DNA of 64,000 nucleotides, from contig JABDCR010000002.1 in the NCBI GenBank assembly GCA_013288015.1, positions 1 through 64,000 of the forward strand. Reading direction: 5' to 3'. The position numbers and the translations under genes are program-made. Under the pieces are notes generated by a model. The model was given only the letters and a program-made list of their open reading frames with translations. It did no database searches and was not told where the DNA came from. The DNA comes from Bacteroidota bacterium. GTDB taxonomy: Bacteria; Bacteroidota; Bacteroidia; B-17B0; Aurantibacillaceae. Within the stretch, counting starts at the first letter, position 1. Each line of letters starts with the position of its first letter. Shown piece by piece: positions 52,977 through 60,332 of the stretch.

Positions 52977-53318
52977 CTAACAAGCGGGAGGCCCACGAGA
53001 TGAAACACTAAGATTGGTTTCAATTATATAAGGAGAAATTTTTGGTGTTTGATAAATAGAAATAATAGTACGGAAAACAGCAACTTCATTAGTAACTGTT
53101 ACCGCATCATATAAAGGGGTTTGTGCATTGAAAATCTCGCAATGGGTTTGCTCGTTTTCAACGTGCGTGCCCATGTCTTTGTGGTAATAATCGCAATAGT
53201 TTTCTACTGTGTCTGTATGCCCTGCAAACAGCTTGTGAAATAAGGAATGTGGTAATGAAGAATAAGAGAATACGAGAAGCAGTAAACAAGAAATATATTT
53301 TCTGAGCTTCATATTCAT
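52977..53318 (-). CDS. Small His/Cys protein with C-terminal RGPP motif (2 of 2)
   Basis: A 113-residue exported protein starting MNMKLRKYISCLLLLVFSYS. It carries LFHKLFAGHTD, YCDYYHKDMGTHVENEQTHC and the C-terminus SVSSRGPPAC. The histidine- and cysteine-rich middle suggests metal binding in the periplasm. RGPP near the C-terminus is shared with the 50083 protein, while the rest is dissimilar. It is transcribed ahead of the TonB receptor with a gap of about 180 bases that holds inverted repeats. Confidence 0.72.
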   Translation of the reverse strand: MNMKLRKYISCLLLLVFSYSSLPHSLFHKLFAGHTDTVENYCDYYHKDMGTHVENEQTHCEIFNAQTPLYDAVTVTNEVAVFRTIISIYQTPKISPYIIETNLSVSSRGPPAC

Positions 53319-53375
53319 GGTAGGCAAATGTAATGCAAAATAAAATAGATTCCCAAAAACTTAGTGTTTTAACAG

Positions 53376-53460
53376 TTATATTAATGATACTGTTTTAAAG
53401 AGCCGTTATTTGAAAGGGACTTTTCTTTCCGGCAACCTGAATGACTTTAATGTATTTTGA
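53376..53460 (+). pseudogene. Tyrosine recombinase 3' remnant, copy D
   Basis: A 28-residue open remnant with NDTVLKSRYLKGTFLSGNL and NDFNVF then stop. The catalytic Tyr position survives (SRYL). The sequence before it is unrelated. It ends 16 bases before the TetR operator, i.e. directly at the edge of the TetR module, as the other copies do for their modules. Confidence 0.72.
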
Positions 53461-53476
53461 TTCAAATATTTTATAA

Positions 53477-53494
53477 TTTACCCATTTGGGTAAA
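53477..53494 (+). promoter_or_regulatory. TetR operator 1 (TTTACCC-N4-GGGTAAA)
   Basis: A perfect palindrome, TTTACCC-ATTT-GGGTAAA, 24 bases before the TetR start. A TACATTTG -7 element follows at 53501-53508. An almost identical palindrome precedes the next gene at 54148. Confidence 0.8.
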
Positions 53495-53518
53495 ATGTAT
53501 TACATTTGTATCATCAAA

Positions 53519-54130
53519 ATGACAACAGATAGTTTTAATACAGAGCAAAAGATTATAGAGTCAGCAGAAGATGTTTTTCATCAAAAAGGGTACGATGGGG
53601 CTCGTATGCAGGAAATTGCCGATAAAGCCGATATTAATAAAGGATTACTACATTACTATTTTAAAACTAAGGACAGCTTATTTGAAACTGTTTTAAGTAT
53701 TGCTTTTCGTAAAGTGCTTTCGCACATAGAATCTATTCTTTTAAAAGAAATTCCATTAGAAGACAAAATAGACCTTATCGTGGATGGGTATATGAATATG
53801 CTTTCAAGAAACACCTCCCTGCCACGGTTTGTTATGAATGAGCTTAGTAAAAACCCGGACAAGTTTATTGCTAAACACATTAATAACAATATGAAAAAGG
53901 CATTTTCGGTTTTTGAGCAAGATCTTCAGAAGGAAATAAAGGCTCATAAAATACGTCCGATTGATCCTCGCCAATTATGTATAAATTTAGTTTCCTTGTC
54001 TATTTTTCCTTTTATGGGAAAACCCATTTTGCAAGTTGTGATAGGTGTAAATAACAAAGAGTTTCAATTATTGCTACAGGAAAGAAGAGAACATATAAAG
54101 TCATTTATTAAGCAGGCTATAAAATTTTAA
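53519..54130 (+). CDS. TetR family transcriptional regulator
   Basis: A 203-residue TetR repressor; the ATG at 53519 is preferred over an upstream TTG that lies in the operator. The N-terminal HTH is clear: [40 protein letters not shown]. The rest is the helical ligand-binding domain, ending in a TetR_C-like helix. It is bracketed by two copies of the palindrome TTACCC-N4-GGGTAA, its probable operators, so it should repress itself and the downstream membrane protein and monooxygenase fragment. The ligand is probably a drug-like compound, by family. Confidence 0.9.
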   Translation: MTTDSFNTEQKIIESAEDVFHQKGYDGARMQEIADKADINKGLLHYYFKTKDSLFETVLSIAFRKVLSHIESILLKEIPLEDKIDLIVDGYMNMLSRNTSLPRFVMNELSKNPDKFIAKHINNNMKKAFSVFEQDLQKEIKAHKIRPIDPRQLCINLVSLSIFPFMGKPILQVVIGVNNKEFQLLLQERREHIKSFIKQAIKF

Positions 54131-54147
54131 TTTTTTTTGAAGCAAAA

Positions 54148-54163
54148 TTACCCAAACGGGTAA
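54148..54163 (+). promoter_or_regulatory. TetR operator 2 (TTACCC-N4-GGGTAA)
   Basis: TTACCC-AAAC-GGGTAA lies immediately before the ATG at 54165. Together with operator 1 it defines a two-site TetR regulon. Confidence 0.78.
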
Positions 54164-54164
54164 A

Positions 54165-54413
54165 ATGAAAATAACAAAAAAACAATATAACATGGGTGAA
54201 ATAATAGTTTTTTCAATAGGTTTACTTGCCATATTAGGAGTTCCGATTATAACTGCTCTTTTTGCCAGACGAATGGGCAGAAGACCTTGGCTTTGGTTTT
54301 TCATGGGGCTTATATTGCCTGGTATTGCTACTGTTATCATTTTTTACTGCCCGATCTTTCAGATTCTGGGCAATCGAAAATTTAATAGTAAAGGTTATTC
54401 TTGTAAGACTTAA
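54165..54413 (+). CDS. Small membrane protein of the TetR regulon
   Basis: An 82-residue protein with two membrane segments (IIVFSIGLLAILGVPIITAL and WLWFFMGLILPGIATVIIFY) and a basic C-terminus. The ATG at 54165 leaves only one base to the operator, so translation may begin at the second ATG (54192, MGEIIVFS). It lies between the TetR gene and a truncated FAD monooxygenase. No family is recognised; its regulation, not its sequence, ties it to a xenobiotic response. Confidence 0.65.
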   Translation: MKITKKQYNMGEIIVFSIGLLAILGVPIITALFARRMGRRPWLWFFMGLILPGIATVIIFYCPIFQILGNRKFNSKGYSCKT

Positions 54414-54421
54414 AATTCAAA

Positions 54422-54571
54422 ATGATTATGCAGTCAAAAGACATTATTATCGTAGGTGCCGGCCCAACAGGTTTAATGATGGCCAATCAATTAACTCGTT
54501 TCGGAGTCGATTATATCATTCTGGATCAAAAATCCGGGCCACCTGATCATTACAGTCTGTCCACCGCATAG
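54422..54571 (+). pseudogene. Truncated FAD-dependent monooxygenase (N-terminal fragment)
   Basis: The first 40 residues of a p-hydroxybenzoate-hydroxylase-type monooxygenase, with the FAD motif DIIIVGAGPTGLMMANQL and VDYIILDQKSG. After DQKSGP the frame continues only 9 codons on sequence that is antisense to the end of the neighbouring DHFR-like gene. The join at about 54540 marks a deletion or insertion that removed about 90 percent of the enzyme. This gene would be the natural third member of the TetR module. Confidence 0.85.
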
Positions 54572-55122
54572 TTCAGTTCAGTTACCCCTGAAGTAAATTG
54601 TCGGGTAGTCAATAGGTTTAGTTTAATTTTGTCTTTGATGTCTACAAACAATTGAATGCCTTTTCCAAGAACAATTGGATTAACAAATAGCCAGTAACCG
54701 TCAATTAAGTTCTGTTGAATAAGTGAATGTGTTGCTGTCGGGCTACCAAAAAGCAAGATTTCTCCACCTGCCTGTTGTTTTATTTCGTTTATTTTGTCCG
54801 AAAGGTTATCGCTAATAATTGTTGTATTAGCCAAACCTCCGTCTTTTATTGTTTTCGATAAAACAACTTTGTGAACTTTGTTATACCACTTTGAATGTTT
54901 AATGTCGTGCTTGCTCGCATCTGGCTTGTCTCCTGCAGTAGGCCAGTAATTTTCCATCATCTGGTAAGTTACTCGTCCATATAACGCCGTATCGGTTTCG
55001 CCTATCCGCTTACCGACATGATCAAAAAGTTCTTCATCAAGTTTGATCCAGTTCATTTCTCCGTTTACTCCTGCTACAAAACCGTCAAGCGATATGTGCA
55101 TAAATGAAATTATTTTTCTCAT
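54550..55122 (-). CDS. Dihydrofolate reductase-like (RibD C-terminal family) protein
   Basis: A 190-residue protein of the RibD_C/DHFR-like group. Landmarks: MRKIISFMHISLDGFVAG at the start, ALYGRVTYQMMENYWP, VVLSKTIKD and GGEILLFGSPTATHSLIQ, then WLFVNPIVLGKG. These small paralogs are common in stress-related operons and are distinct from true FolA. It is the last gene of a minus-strand operon with an ArsR-type regulator, an SRPBCC protein and a DoxX-like protein. Its 3' end overlaps the truncated monooxygenase frame. Confidence 0.87.
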   Translation of the reverse strand: MRKIISFMHISLDGFVAGVNGEMNWIKLDEELFDHVGKRIGETDTALYGRVTYQMMENYWPTAGDKPDASKHDIKHSKWYNKVHKVVLSKTIKDGGLANTTIISDNLSDKINEIKQQAGGEILLFGSPTATHSLIQQNLIDGYWLFVNPIVLGKGIQLFVDIKDKIKLNLLTTRQFTSGVTELNYAVDRL

Positions 55123-55192
55123 GTTTTCTATTTTTTATTATTTATGGTTTGTTACTTTCTTTATACAATGACCGCTACCCATTGGCTTTTTG

Positions 55193-55570
55193 TCACACTT
55201 TATTATTAATTGCTTTAATCTTACACCAAAAAATGTATGAAGCTGTAAGTAAGAGAATGCCAATTGAAGGAATTAGGATATTTGAACTAAAACCATCTAC
55301 TTGAATAATTGAATAGGTTGCCCCTACTAAATCAATACATAAGCCTGCATAAGCCCATTCTTTCAATCTGTTGAATTTTGGAATTAATATGGTAATTGCA
55401 CCGAGTGCTTTTGCAACGCCTAAAAAAGGCAATAGATACATCGGGTAGCCTAAATGTTCAAAGACTTTTTTTACTTCGTCTATCATTAAAATGTCAGGAA
55501 TAGCACCTAAACCCATAAACAAGGCAAACAAGATTGTTGTTGTCCAAAAAATTATTTTATTCTTTTTCAT
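55193..55570 (-). CDS. DoxX-like membrane protein
   Basis: A 125-residue DoxX_2-type protein with four membrane segments: IIFWTTTILFALFMGLGAIP, YLLPFLGVAKALGAITILIP, WAYAGLCIDLVGATYSII and ILIPSIGILLLTASYIFW. The start overlaps the upstream SRPBCC stop by 4 bases (ATGA). The combination ArsR-SRPBCC-DoxX is a widespread operon in Bacteroidota and other bacteria, with unclear physiological role. Confidence 0.82.
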   Translation of the reverse strand: MKKNKIIFWTTTILFALFMGLGAIPDILMIDEVKKVFEHLGYPMYLLPFLGVAKALGAITILIPKFNRLKEWAYAGLCIDLVGATYSIIQVDGFSSNILIPSIGILLLTASYIFWCKIKAINNKV

Positions 55571-56040
55571 TGTTGTAAAAGTTTAAGATAATTTTCAAGT
55601 CGATTTAAAGTTTGCTTACCACCTTCAATAGCATTTACCTTTTTATTTAATTCCTCAATAATTGCTTTTGACTTAAATATTGACTTCATTGTCAATAATG
55701 TTTTTCCTTCAACCTCTTCAAATAAAATTGTAACTGTGAAGTTATAATCTTCGCTTCTTTCACCAGAATGTTTATAAGATAAAAAGGATGGTTTTTTTAC
55801 TTCCACGTACTCAATTTTGCTGTCCCAATCCCTTCCCATACCATGCATAATAAAGTCCCAAATTTTGCCTGGTTCTACATTCATTGATTTTGTCGTTAGC
55901 GAAAAACCATTTGGGCCCCACCATTCTTTGATATGTTCCGGGGTAGTCCACACTTCCCAAACTAAATCCCTTGGAGCATCCAGAATTCTTGTATGTATAA
56001 GTATATTTTCTTCTTGTTTGAATGTATTGTATTTATCCAT
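55567..56040 (-). CDS. SRPBCC (AHSA1-like) protein
   Basis: A 157-residue START-like protein. The family pattern is strong: LIHTRILDAPRDLVWEVWTT, PEHIKEWWGPNGFSLTTKSM, GKIWDFIMHGMGRDW and the closing KTLLTMKSIFKSKAIIEELN. It differs in sequence from the three tandem SRPBCC genes at the left end of the window. It is coupled to the DoxX-like gene and lies 4 bases behind the ArsR gene. Confidence 0.87.
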   Translation of the reverse strand: MDKYNTFKQEENILIHTRILDAPRDLVWEVWTTPEHIKEWWGPNGFSLTTKSMNVEPGKIWDFIMHGMGRDWDSKIEYVEVKKPSFLSYKHSGERSEDYNFTVTILFEEVEGKTLLTMKSIFKSKAIIEELNKKVNAIEGGKQTLNRLENYLKLLQQ

Positions 56041-56044
56041 CTTT

Positions 56045-56371
56045 CTATTTTTTCTTTTTTTGAATTTTAGCTAAATAACTTTCCAATGAGTCAAATTTAT
56101 TATTCCAATGTTTTCGGTATTGGTTTACCCAGTCCGTTACTTCATTTAATTTTTCGAGTTTAGCTTCGCAATATCTTTCCCTGCCTTGTTGTTTGATTAC
56201 AATAAGACCACAATCATTAAGGAATTGGACATGCAATGAAACTGCTTGTCGGGTAATATCAAACTCCTTCGCAATTGCATTAACATTGAGTGATTTTTGA
56301 GCCAGCATTCCTATAATTTGTCTACGAGTTGGATCTGCTATTGCTTGAAAGATATCTCTTGTTTGTGTCAT
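56045..56371 (-). CDS. ArsR family transcriptional regulator
   Basis: A 108-residue winged-helix repressor. I start it at 56371 (MTQTRDIFQAIADPTRR); the open extension to 56422 would include the operator. The HTH is LNVNAIAKEFDITRQAVSLHV, with DPTRRQIIGMLAQ before it and the wing VIKQQGRERYCEAKLEKLN after. It lacks the CxC metal site of arsenic or cadmium sensors, fitting the group that controls SRPBCC genes. A perfect palindrome lies immediately upstream. Confidence 0.9.
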   Translation of the reverse strand: MTQTRDIFQAIADPTRRQIIGMLAQKSLNVNAIAKEFDITRQAVSLHVQFLNDCGLIVIKQQGRERYCEAKLEKLNEVTDWVNQYRKHWNNKFDSLESYLAKIQKKKK

Positions 56372-56373
56372 AA

Positions 56374-56421
56374 TGCGCAAGTAATTTCTTGCAAATATAT
56401 GCGCAATATTTGACTTGCGCA
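56374..56421 (-). promoter_or_regulatory. ArsR operator: TGCGCAA palindrome plus extra half-site
   Basis: TGCGCAA (56400-56406) and TTGCGCA (56415-56421) form a 7-bp perfect inverted repeat with an 8-base spacer; a third TGCGCAA is at 56374-56380. All are within 50 bases upstream of the ArsR start, so autoregulation is likely. Confidence 0.72.
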
Positions 56422-56601
56422 ATTTTTTTCAAAATTTCATGGAACGTGTTAACCTACGTGGTTTGTACTGTCAGACTTAAACTGTTATAGATTAGATACC
56501 CATAACGTACCTAAAGTAGATACGTGCCTGATCTTTTTTCTATGCGATATTACAAAAGGCTTATTTCTTTAATTATTCTTTCCAGTGTTTTGTTATGAGG
56601 A

Positions 56602-56822
56602 GTTAATTCATACTCAACAATAATAGACTTGGTTTATAGATGACAAATTTAATTTTCCAAACTTATTGTTTCGACAAAGTTAGTGGGTCAATTTTACTCA
56701 GAAAATTTATTGTATGAAACAAGATAAATTCTTGATAAAAGGGTGTTTAATCAAGTAAAACTACCGGTTGGTGTAAAAAAGTTTTTATTAGGGAGCAAAA
56801 TGTTGAATTTTGACACATAATT
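56602..56822 (+). repeat. Long diverged repeat A, copy 1
   Basis: About 220 bases aligning collinearly with 60082-60300. The best block (near 56744-56788, against 60220-60264) has about 41 of 45 bases the same, including TTTAATCAAGTAAAACTAC. It fills most of the 460-base gene-free gap between the ArsR operator and the DoxX gene and ends 9 bases before the DoxX start. The other copy ends 33 bases before the PorU start, so the repeat probably carries a promoter. Confidence 0.75.
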
Positions 56823-56830
56823 AAAACATT

Positions 56831-57340
56831 ATGAAAAAAATAATCAATTGGTTTTTAAACCCTCCGATAACAGGACAATCTTCTATTTTAATTATCAGAC
56901 TTACGGCTGGTGGCGTTTTTTTATGGGAAGGGATTTTGAAGTTTGTTTATGTAAACCAAGGAGTTGGCAGGTTTACAAAATTAGGTTTTCCTAACCCCGA
57001 AATGACTGCGAACTTTATTGCCACGGGTGAAATTATTGGCGGGATGTTATTGCTACTTGGGTTATTTACAAGAGTAACAGTTTTTTATTTTATTATAGAA
57101 ATGATTGTTGCCATGTTGAGTACAAAAATTGCTTTGTACTTAGGTACTAGTCCGTTGCCATTACCTCCTGCTCCGCCAAAGGATGGTATTTGGGCGGTGT
57201 TGCACGAAATACGATCGGATTATGCTCAAACTCTTTGCTGTTTATTCTTATTGATTGAAGGTGCAGGTAGAATATCGATAGATTTTATTATTTATACATC
57301 TAAAAAAATATATAGTATGAGTAAAAATAATCCTATTTAA
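56831..57340 (+). CDS. DoxX family membrane protein
   Basis: A 169-residue protein with four membrane segments: SSILIIRLTAGGVFLWEGIL (family-typical RLTAGGVFL), ATGEIIGGMLLLLGLFTRV, TVFYFIIEMIVAML, and TLCCLFLLIEGAGRISIDFI. The loop with LGTSPLPLPPAPPKDGIWAV fits longer DoxX members. The 3' end, with about 90 bases beyond, is repeated in decayed form at 58371-58533, upstream of the PorV-like gene, showing a past duplication. Monocistronic, with repeat A as its likely promoter. Confidence 0.82.
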   Translation: MKKIINWFLNPPITGQSSILIIRLTAGGVFLWEGILKFVYVNQGVGRFTKLGFPNPEMTANFIATGEIIGGMLLLLGLFTRVTVFYFIIEMIVAMLSTKIALYLGTSPLPLPPAPPKDGIWAVLHEIRSDYAQTLCCLFLLIEGAGRISIDFIIYTSKKIYSMSKNNPI

Positions 57341-57432
57341 TAAGAGGATAGATGGAACTGAAAGTAAATACATTGATTGATTGCTTATGCGATTGTTATA
57401 ATAATAATAATTTCATTTTTGATACTCTATAA
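57277..57432 (+). repeat. Long diverged repeat B, copy 1 (3' end of doxX and beyond)
   Basis: Aligns with 58371-58533 over about 155 bases, including GATGG(A/G)AAC(T/C)GAAAGTAA and CTTATGCGATT(G/A)TTATA. It spans the last 20 or so codons of the DoxX gene and its 3' flank. The two B copies bracket the response regulator gene at 57607. Confidence 0.72.
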
Positions 57433-57606
57433 GCGAGGGTAAAACAGTAAAAATAATTAAAAACACAATTAATGAAGCTAGTTTACAATGTTAGGTTGGT
57501 TTTTTAATTTCTTTTTAAATAATAATTAGTATTATGAGTCAACAAAATTTATTTTATTTTTTCATCCAAAAATAAACAAATGGTCTAAAGATTTATTTAA
57601 GTTCGT

Positions 57607-58323
57607 ATGAATGCAGTAAAAACGAAAATTTTATTAGTTGAAGAGAATGATAATTTTGGTTCTATTCTGAAAGAATATCTTGAAACAAAATTTTTCTTGG
57701 TAGAAAAAGCTAAAAACGGAAGAGAAGCTTATGATTTATTAAGTAATCAAGAGTATGATTTGTGCTTATTAGATATCAGGGTACCTTTTAAGAATGGCTT
57801 TACCCTTATTAAGGATAATCTTGCCATTACAAAAGAAATAGTAGTAAATAACAAAAAGATGCCAATCATTTTTCTTGCCGCAAATTCAACAAAGAAAGAT
57901 GTTATAAACCGATTAAATGCCCGTGTTTTTGATTATATAACCTTCCCTTTTCATGTAGAAGAGTTATTAACCCGAATACATGCTGTTTTACGACGTGAAG
58001 TAAAAATGCGAATGTCAGATAATGTTCCTATAGAATTTAGTATTGGAAAATATACTTTTAATACCGATACACAAATCCTTGCATTGGGGAAATACGAATG
58101 TAAATTAACGACTAAAGAAGTTCAATTGCTTCGTCTTTTGATGCTTAATAAAAATGAAATAGTGGATCGTTCTTATATTCTTGAAACAATATGGGGTGAA
58201 AATAATTATTTTAAGAGTCGTAGCATGGATGTATTTATTACTCAACTACGCAAACATTTAAAGAATGATGAGAAAATAGAGATTGTAAATGTGCGTGGAA
58301 AAGGGGTCAAATTACTTATTTAA
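57607..58323 (+). CDS. OmpR-type response regulator with degenerate receiver
   Basis: A 238-residue regulator. The receiver keeps phosphoacceptor D56 (LLDIRVP) and the acidic EEND near residue 13, but the conserved Thr is A91 (FLAANS) and the conserved Lys is F113 (YITFPFHVEEL). It may therefore work without classical phosphorylation. The C-terminal Trans_reg_C winged helix is intact: LTTKEVQLLRLLMLNKNEIV, then FKSRSMDVFITQLRKHLKND. No kinase is adjacent. Its position beside PorV and PorU genes suggests, without proof, a role in T9SS control, as PorX has elsewhere. Confidence 0.85.
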   Translation: MNAVKTKILLVEENDNFGSILKEYLETKFFLVEKAKNGREAYDLLSNQEYDLCLLDIRVPFKNGFTLIKDNLAITKEIVVNNKKMPIIFLAANSTKKDVINRLNARVFDYITFPFHVEELLTRIHAVLRREVKMRMSDNVPIEFSIGKYTFNTDTQILALGKYECKLTTKEVQLLRLLMLNKNEIVDRSYILETIWGENNYFKSRSMDVFITQLRKHLKNDEKIEIVNVRGKGVKLLI

Positions 58324-58370
58324 GCCTTAATGCTATGATGGCAAATTATATTAATTACTATTCATAGGGA

Positions 58371-58533
58371 GATATGATTAGGCTTATTTTATTATTTACA
58401 CATCGAAAAAAGTATATAATATAGGAAAATAATATTACTTATATAATAAAGTAGATGGGAACCGAAAGTAAGTATGTTGATTTGAATACTTATGCGATTA
58501 TTATAGTAATAATTTCATATTTTATATTCTAAG
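58371..58533 (+). repeat. Long diverged repeat B, copy 2 (doxX 3' relic)
   Basis: A decayed copy of the doxX 3' end: one frame still reads FIIYTSKKVYNIGK then stop, against FIIYTSKKIYSMSK in the intact gene. It fills most of the 240-base gap upstream of the PorV-like gene. Confidence 0.72.
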
Positions 58534-58563
58534 TGTAAATTCAAATTTATTAGTTCTATCCGA

Positions 58564-59676
58564 ATGTTTTCTTTCAAAAAAAGTCTTTTAGTTAGTTTAT
58601 TGGTTTGCAACAGCATAGCGTTTTCGCAATCGTCGGTTGCCAAATACAGTAATGAGTTTTTAGCCATTGGTGTTAGCGCCCGTGCTTTGGCTATGGGCGG
58701 TGCGTGCATTGTAAGTACAAACGATGTGTCGGCAGGATATTTTAACCCCGCAAACTTGTTAAAAATTAAACCCAAGTTTCAATTAGCTTTAATGCATGCC
58801 GAATACTATGCCGGCATTTCTAAATACGATTATGGTGCTTTTTCAACCCGTATAGATAGTAATAGTACAGCCTCGGTAAGCGTTATTCGTTTTGGCACCG
58901 ATAACATTCCAAACACGCTAAATTTAATAGATAATAACGGAAATGTAAACTACAACCAAATAAGCAGCTTTTCGGTAACCAACTTTGCAGCCTTACTTTC
59001 TTACGCGCGTAAAATCCCTAAACTAAAAGGGGTTAATGTGGGTGCTACGGCAAAAATTGTGCGTAATAAATTAGGTCCGTTTGGGGGTTCGTGGGGTTTT
59101 GGTTTTGATATAGGCGCATCCTACTCGTATAAAAAATGGAACTTTGCAGCCGTAGGGCGCGATATTACGGGTACATTTAATGCTTACACCTATACACTAA
59201 CCGATGCGCAAAAGCAAGTGTTTGCAGCTACAGGTAACGTTATTCCTTCAAACTCATTAGAGGTAACTTTGCCCAGGTTAATTTTGGGTGCATCGCGCAC
59301 CTTTACCTTAATGAAAAACAAATTAACCATTATGCCCGAAGTTAATTTAATAACCACGTTTGATGGTAAGCGTAATGTGTTGCTTGCTACCAGGGCTTTT
59401 AGTACCGACCCGGTTATGGGCTTAGAAATTGGTTATTTGCGCATGATTTATTTACGCGCAGGTGTAAATAATATACAAAAAATGACTGATGTGTCCGGTA
59501 AATCACAAACAGTGGTTTCGCCAAGTGTTGGTGTCGGAATCAAGTATAAAATTTTTCAATTAGATTACGCACTTACTTATTTTGGCGGCGGAAATAATGG
59601 TATAGGTTTATACAGCAATATTTTCTCATTAAAAATAGATATCAATAACTTGCATCTTCCTAAGCCAAAAGCATAA
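58564..59676 (+). CDS. PorV family T9SS outer-membrane protein (PorV2-like)
   Basis: A 370-residue barrel of the PorV/LptO family. Signal peptide SLLVSLLVCNSIAFSQ; the family opening follows: SNEFLAIGVSARALAMGGAC and DVSAGYFNPANLLKIKP, with a FadL-like series of strands to the end. In T9SS, PorV shuttles cargo from the translocon to the sortase PorU. The next gene begins one base after its stop and encodes a PorU2-like N-terminus, so this is likely the PorV2 of a PorV2-PorU2 pair rather than the main PorV, which may lie beyond the window. Confidence 0.82.
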   Translation: MFSFKKSLLVSLLVCNSIAFSQSSVAKYSNEFLAIGVSARALAMGGACIVSTNDVSAGYFNPANLLKIKPKFQLALMHAEYYAGISKYDYGAFSTRIDSNSTASVSVIRFGTDNIPNTLNLIDNNGNVNYNQISSFSVTNFAALLSYARKIPKLKGVNVGATAKIVRNKLGPFGGSWGFGFDIGASYSYKKWNFAAVGRDITGTFNAYTYTLTDAQKQVFAATGNVIPSNSLEVTLPRLILGASRTFTLMKNKLTIMPEVNLITTFDGKRNVLLATRAFSTDPVMGLEIGYLRMIYLRAGVNNIQKMTDVSGKSQTVVSPSVGVGIKYKIFQLDYALTYFGGGNNGIGLYSNIFSLKIDINNLHLPKPKA

Positions 59677-60084
59677 ATGATTAAAACACGCATTACATAC
59701 GCAGTTTTGTTTGTATTTGTGGCGTTATCCGTTTTTTCGCAAACACCCGGTTTTAATAATAGCTGGATTAATTTTGGGCAAAAATATTACAAAATAAAAG
59801 TTGCCGTTGATGGTTTATATAAATTAGACTCGGCTTCGTTATCTGCTGCCGGGGTACCAATAAACACTATTGACCCGCACCATATACAGCTTTTTCAAAA
59901 AGGAAAAGAGCTTTATCCCTACATAGCCGGTGAGGCGGATAGTGTGTTGAACACTCGCGATTATATTTTATTTTATGCCGAAAAAAATAACGGTAAAGAC
60001 GACTCTCTTTTGTTTTCTATATATCCAAACGCTCCTTACTTAACCAATCCATATTTTAGTGTAATTAACGATACATCGGCGTAA
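59677..60084 (+). pseudogene. Truncated PorU2-like sortase (N-terminal fragment)
   Basis: A 135-residue open frame starting one base after the PorV-like stop, with a signal peptide (ITYAVLFVFVALSVFSQ). It matches the beginning of PorU2-type C25 proteins: WINFGQKYYKIKVAVDGLYK, LSAAGVPINTIDPHHIQLFQ and YILFYAEKNNGKDDSLLFS, ending PYFSVINDTSA, where intact proteins continue for about a thousand residues. The break coincides with the start of repeat A copy 2. The catalytic domain is absent. Confidence 0.8.
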
Positions 60085-60300
60085 AGAATTAATACAATGC
60101 CAAAAAAGAGAATGATATATGATCGATTTAATTTTCAAGCTGATTGTTTTAACAAATATAGTGAACAGGCTTTTTTTCATAAATTTATTACATAAAAAAG
60201 TTAAATTCTTAATAAAAGGATATTTAATCAAGTAAAACTACTGGTTGATGTAAAAAAGTTTTTACTAAAGAATTAAGTGCAGAATTTTGCTATATAATTT
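60082..60300 (+). repeat. Long diverged repeat A, copy 2
   Basis: The partner of 56602-56822. It begins at the exact point where the PorU2-like frame stops and ends 33 bases before the PorU start, so it is both the breakpoint sequence and the likely PorU promoter region. Confidence 0.75.
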
Positions 60301-60332
60301 AAACAGCCAAACAAGTTTAATATTTTCAGCAG

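Noticed and set aside
57277-58533. Response regulator with flanking B repeats as a mobile element with terminal repeats.
   Set aside because: The repeats are diverged direct copies of a doxX 3' end, with no transposase or terminal inverted repeats.
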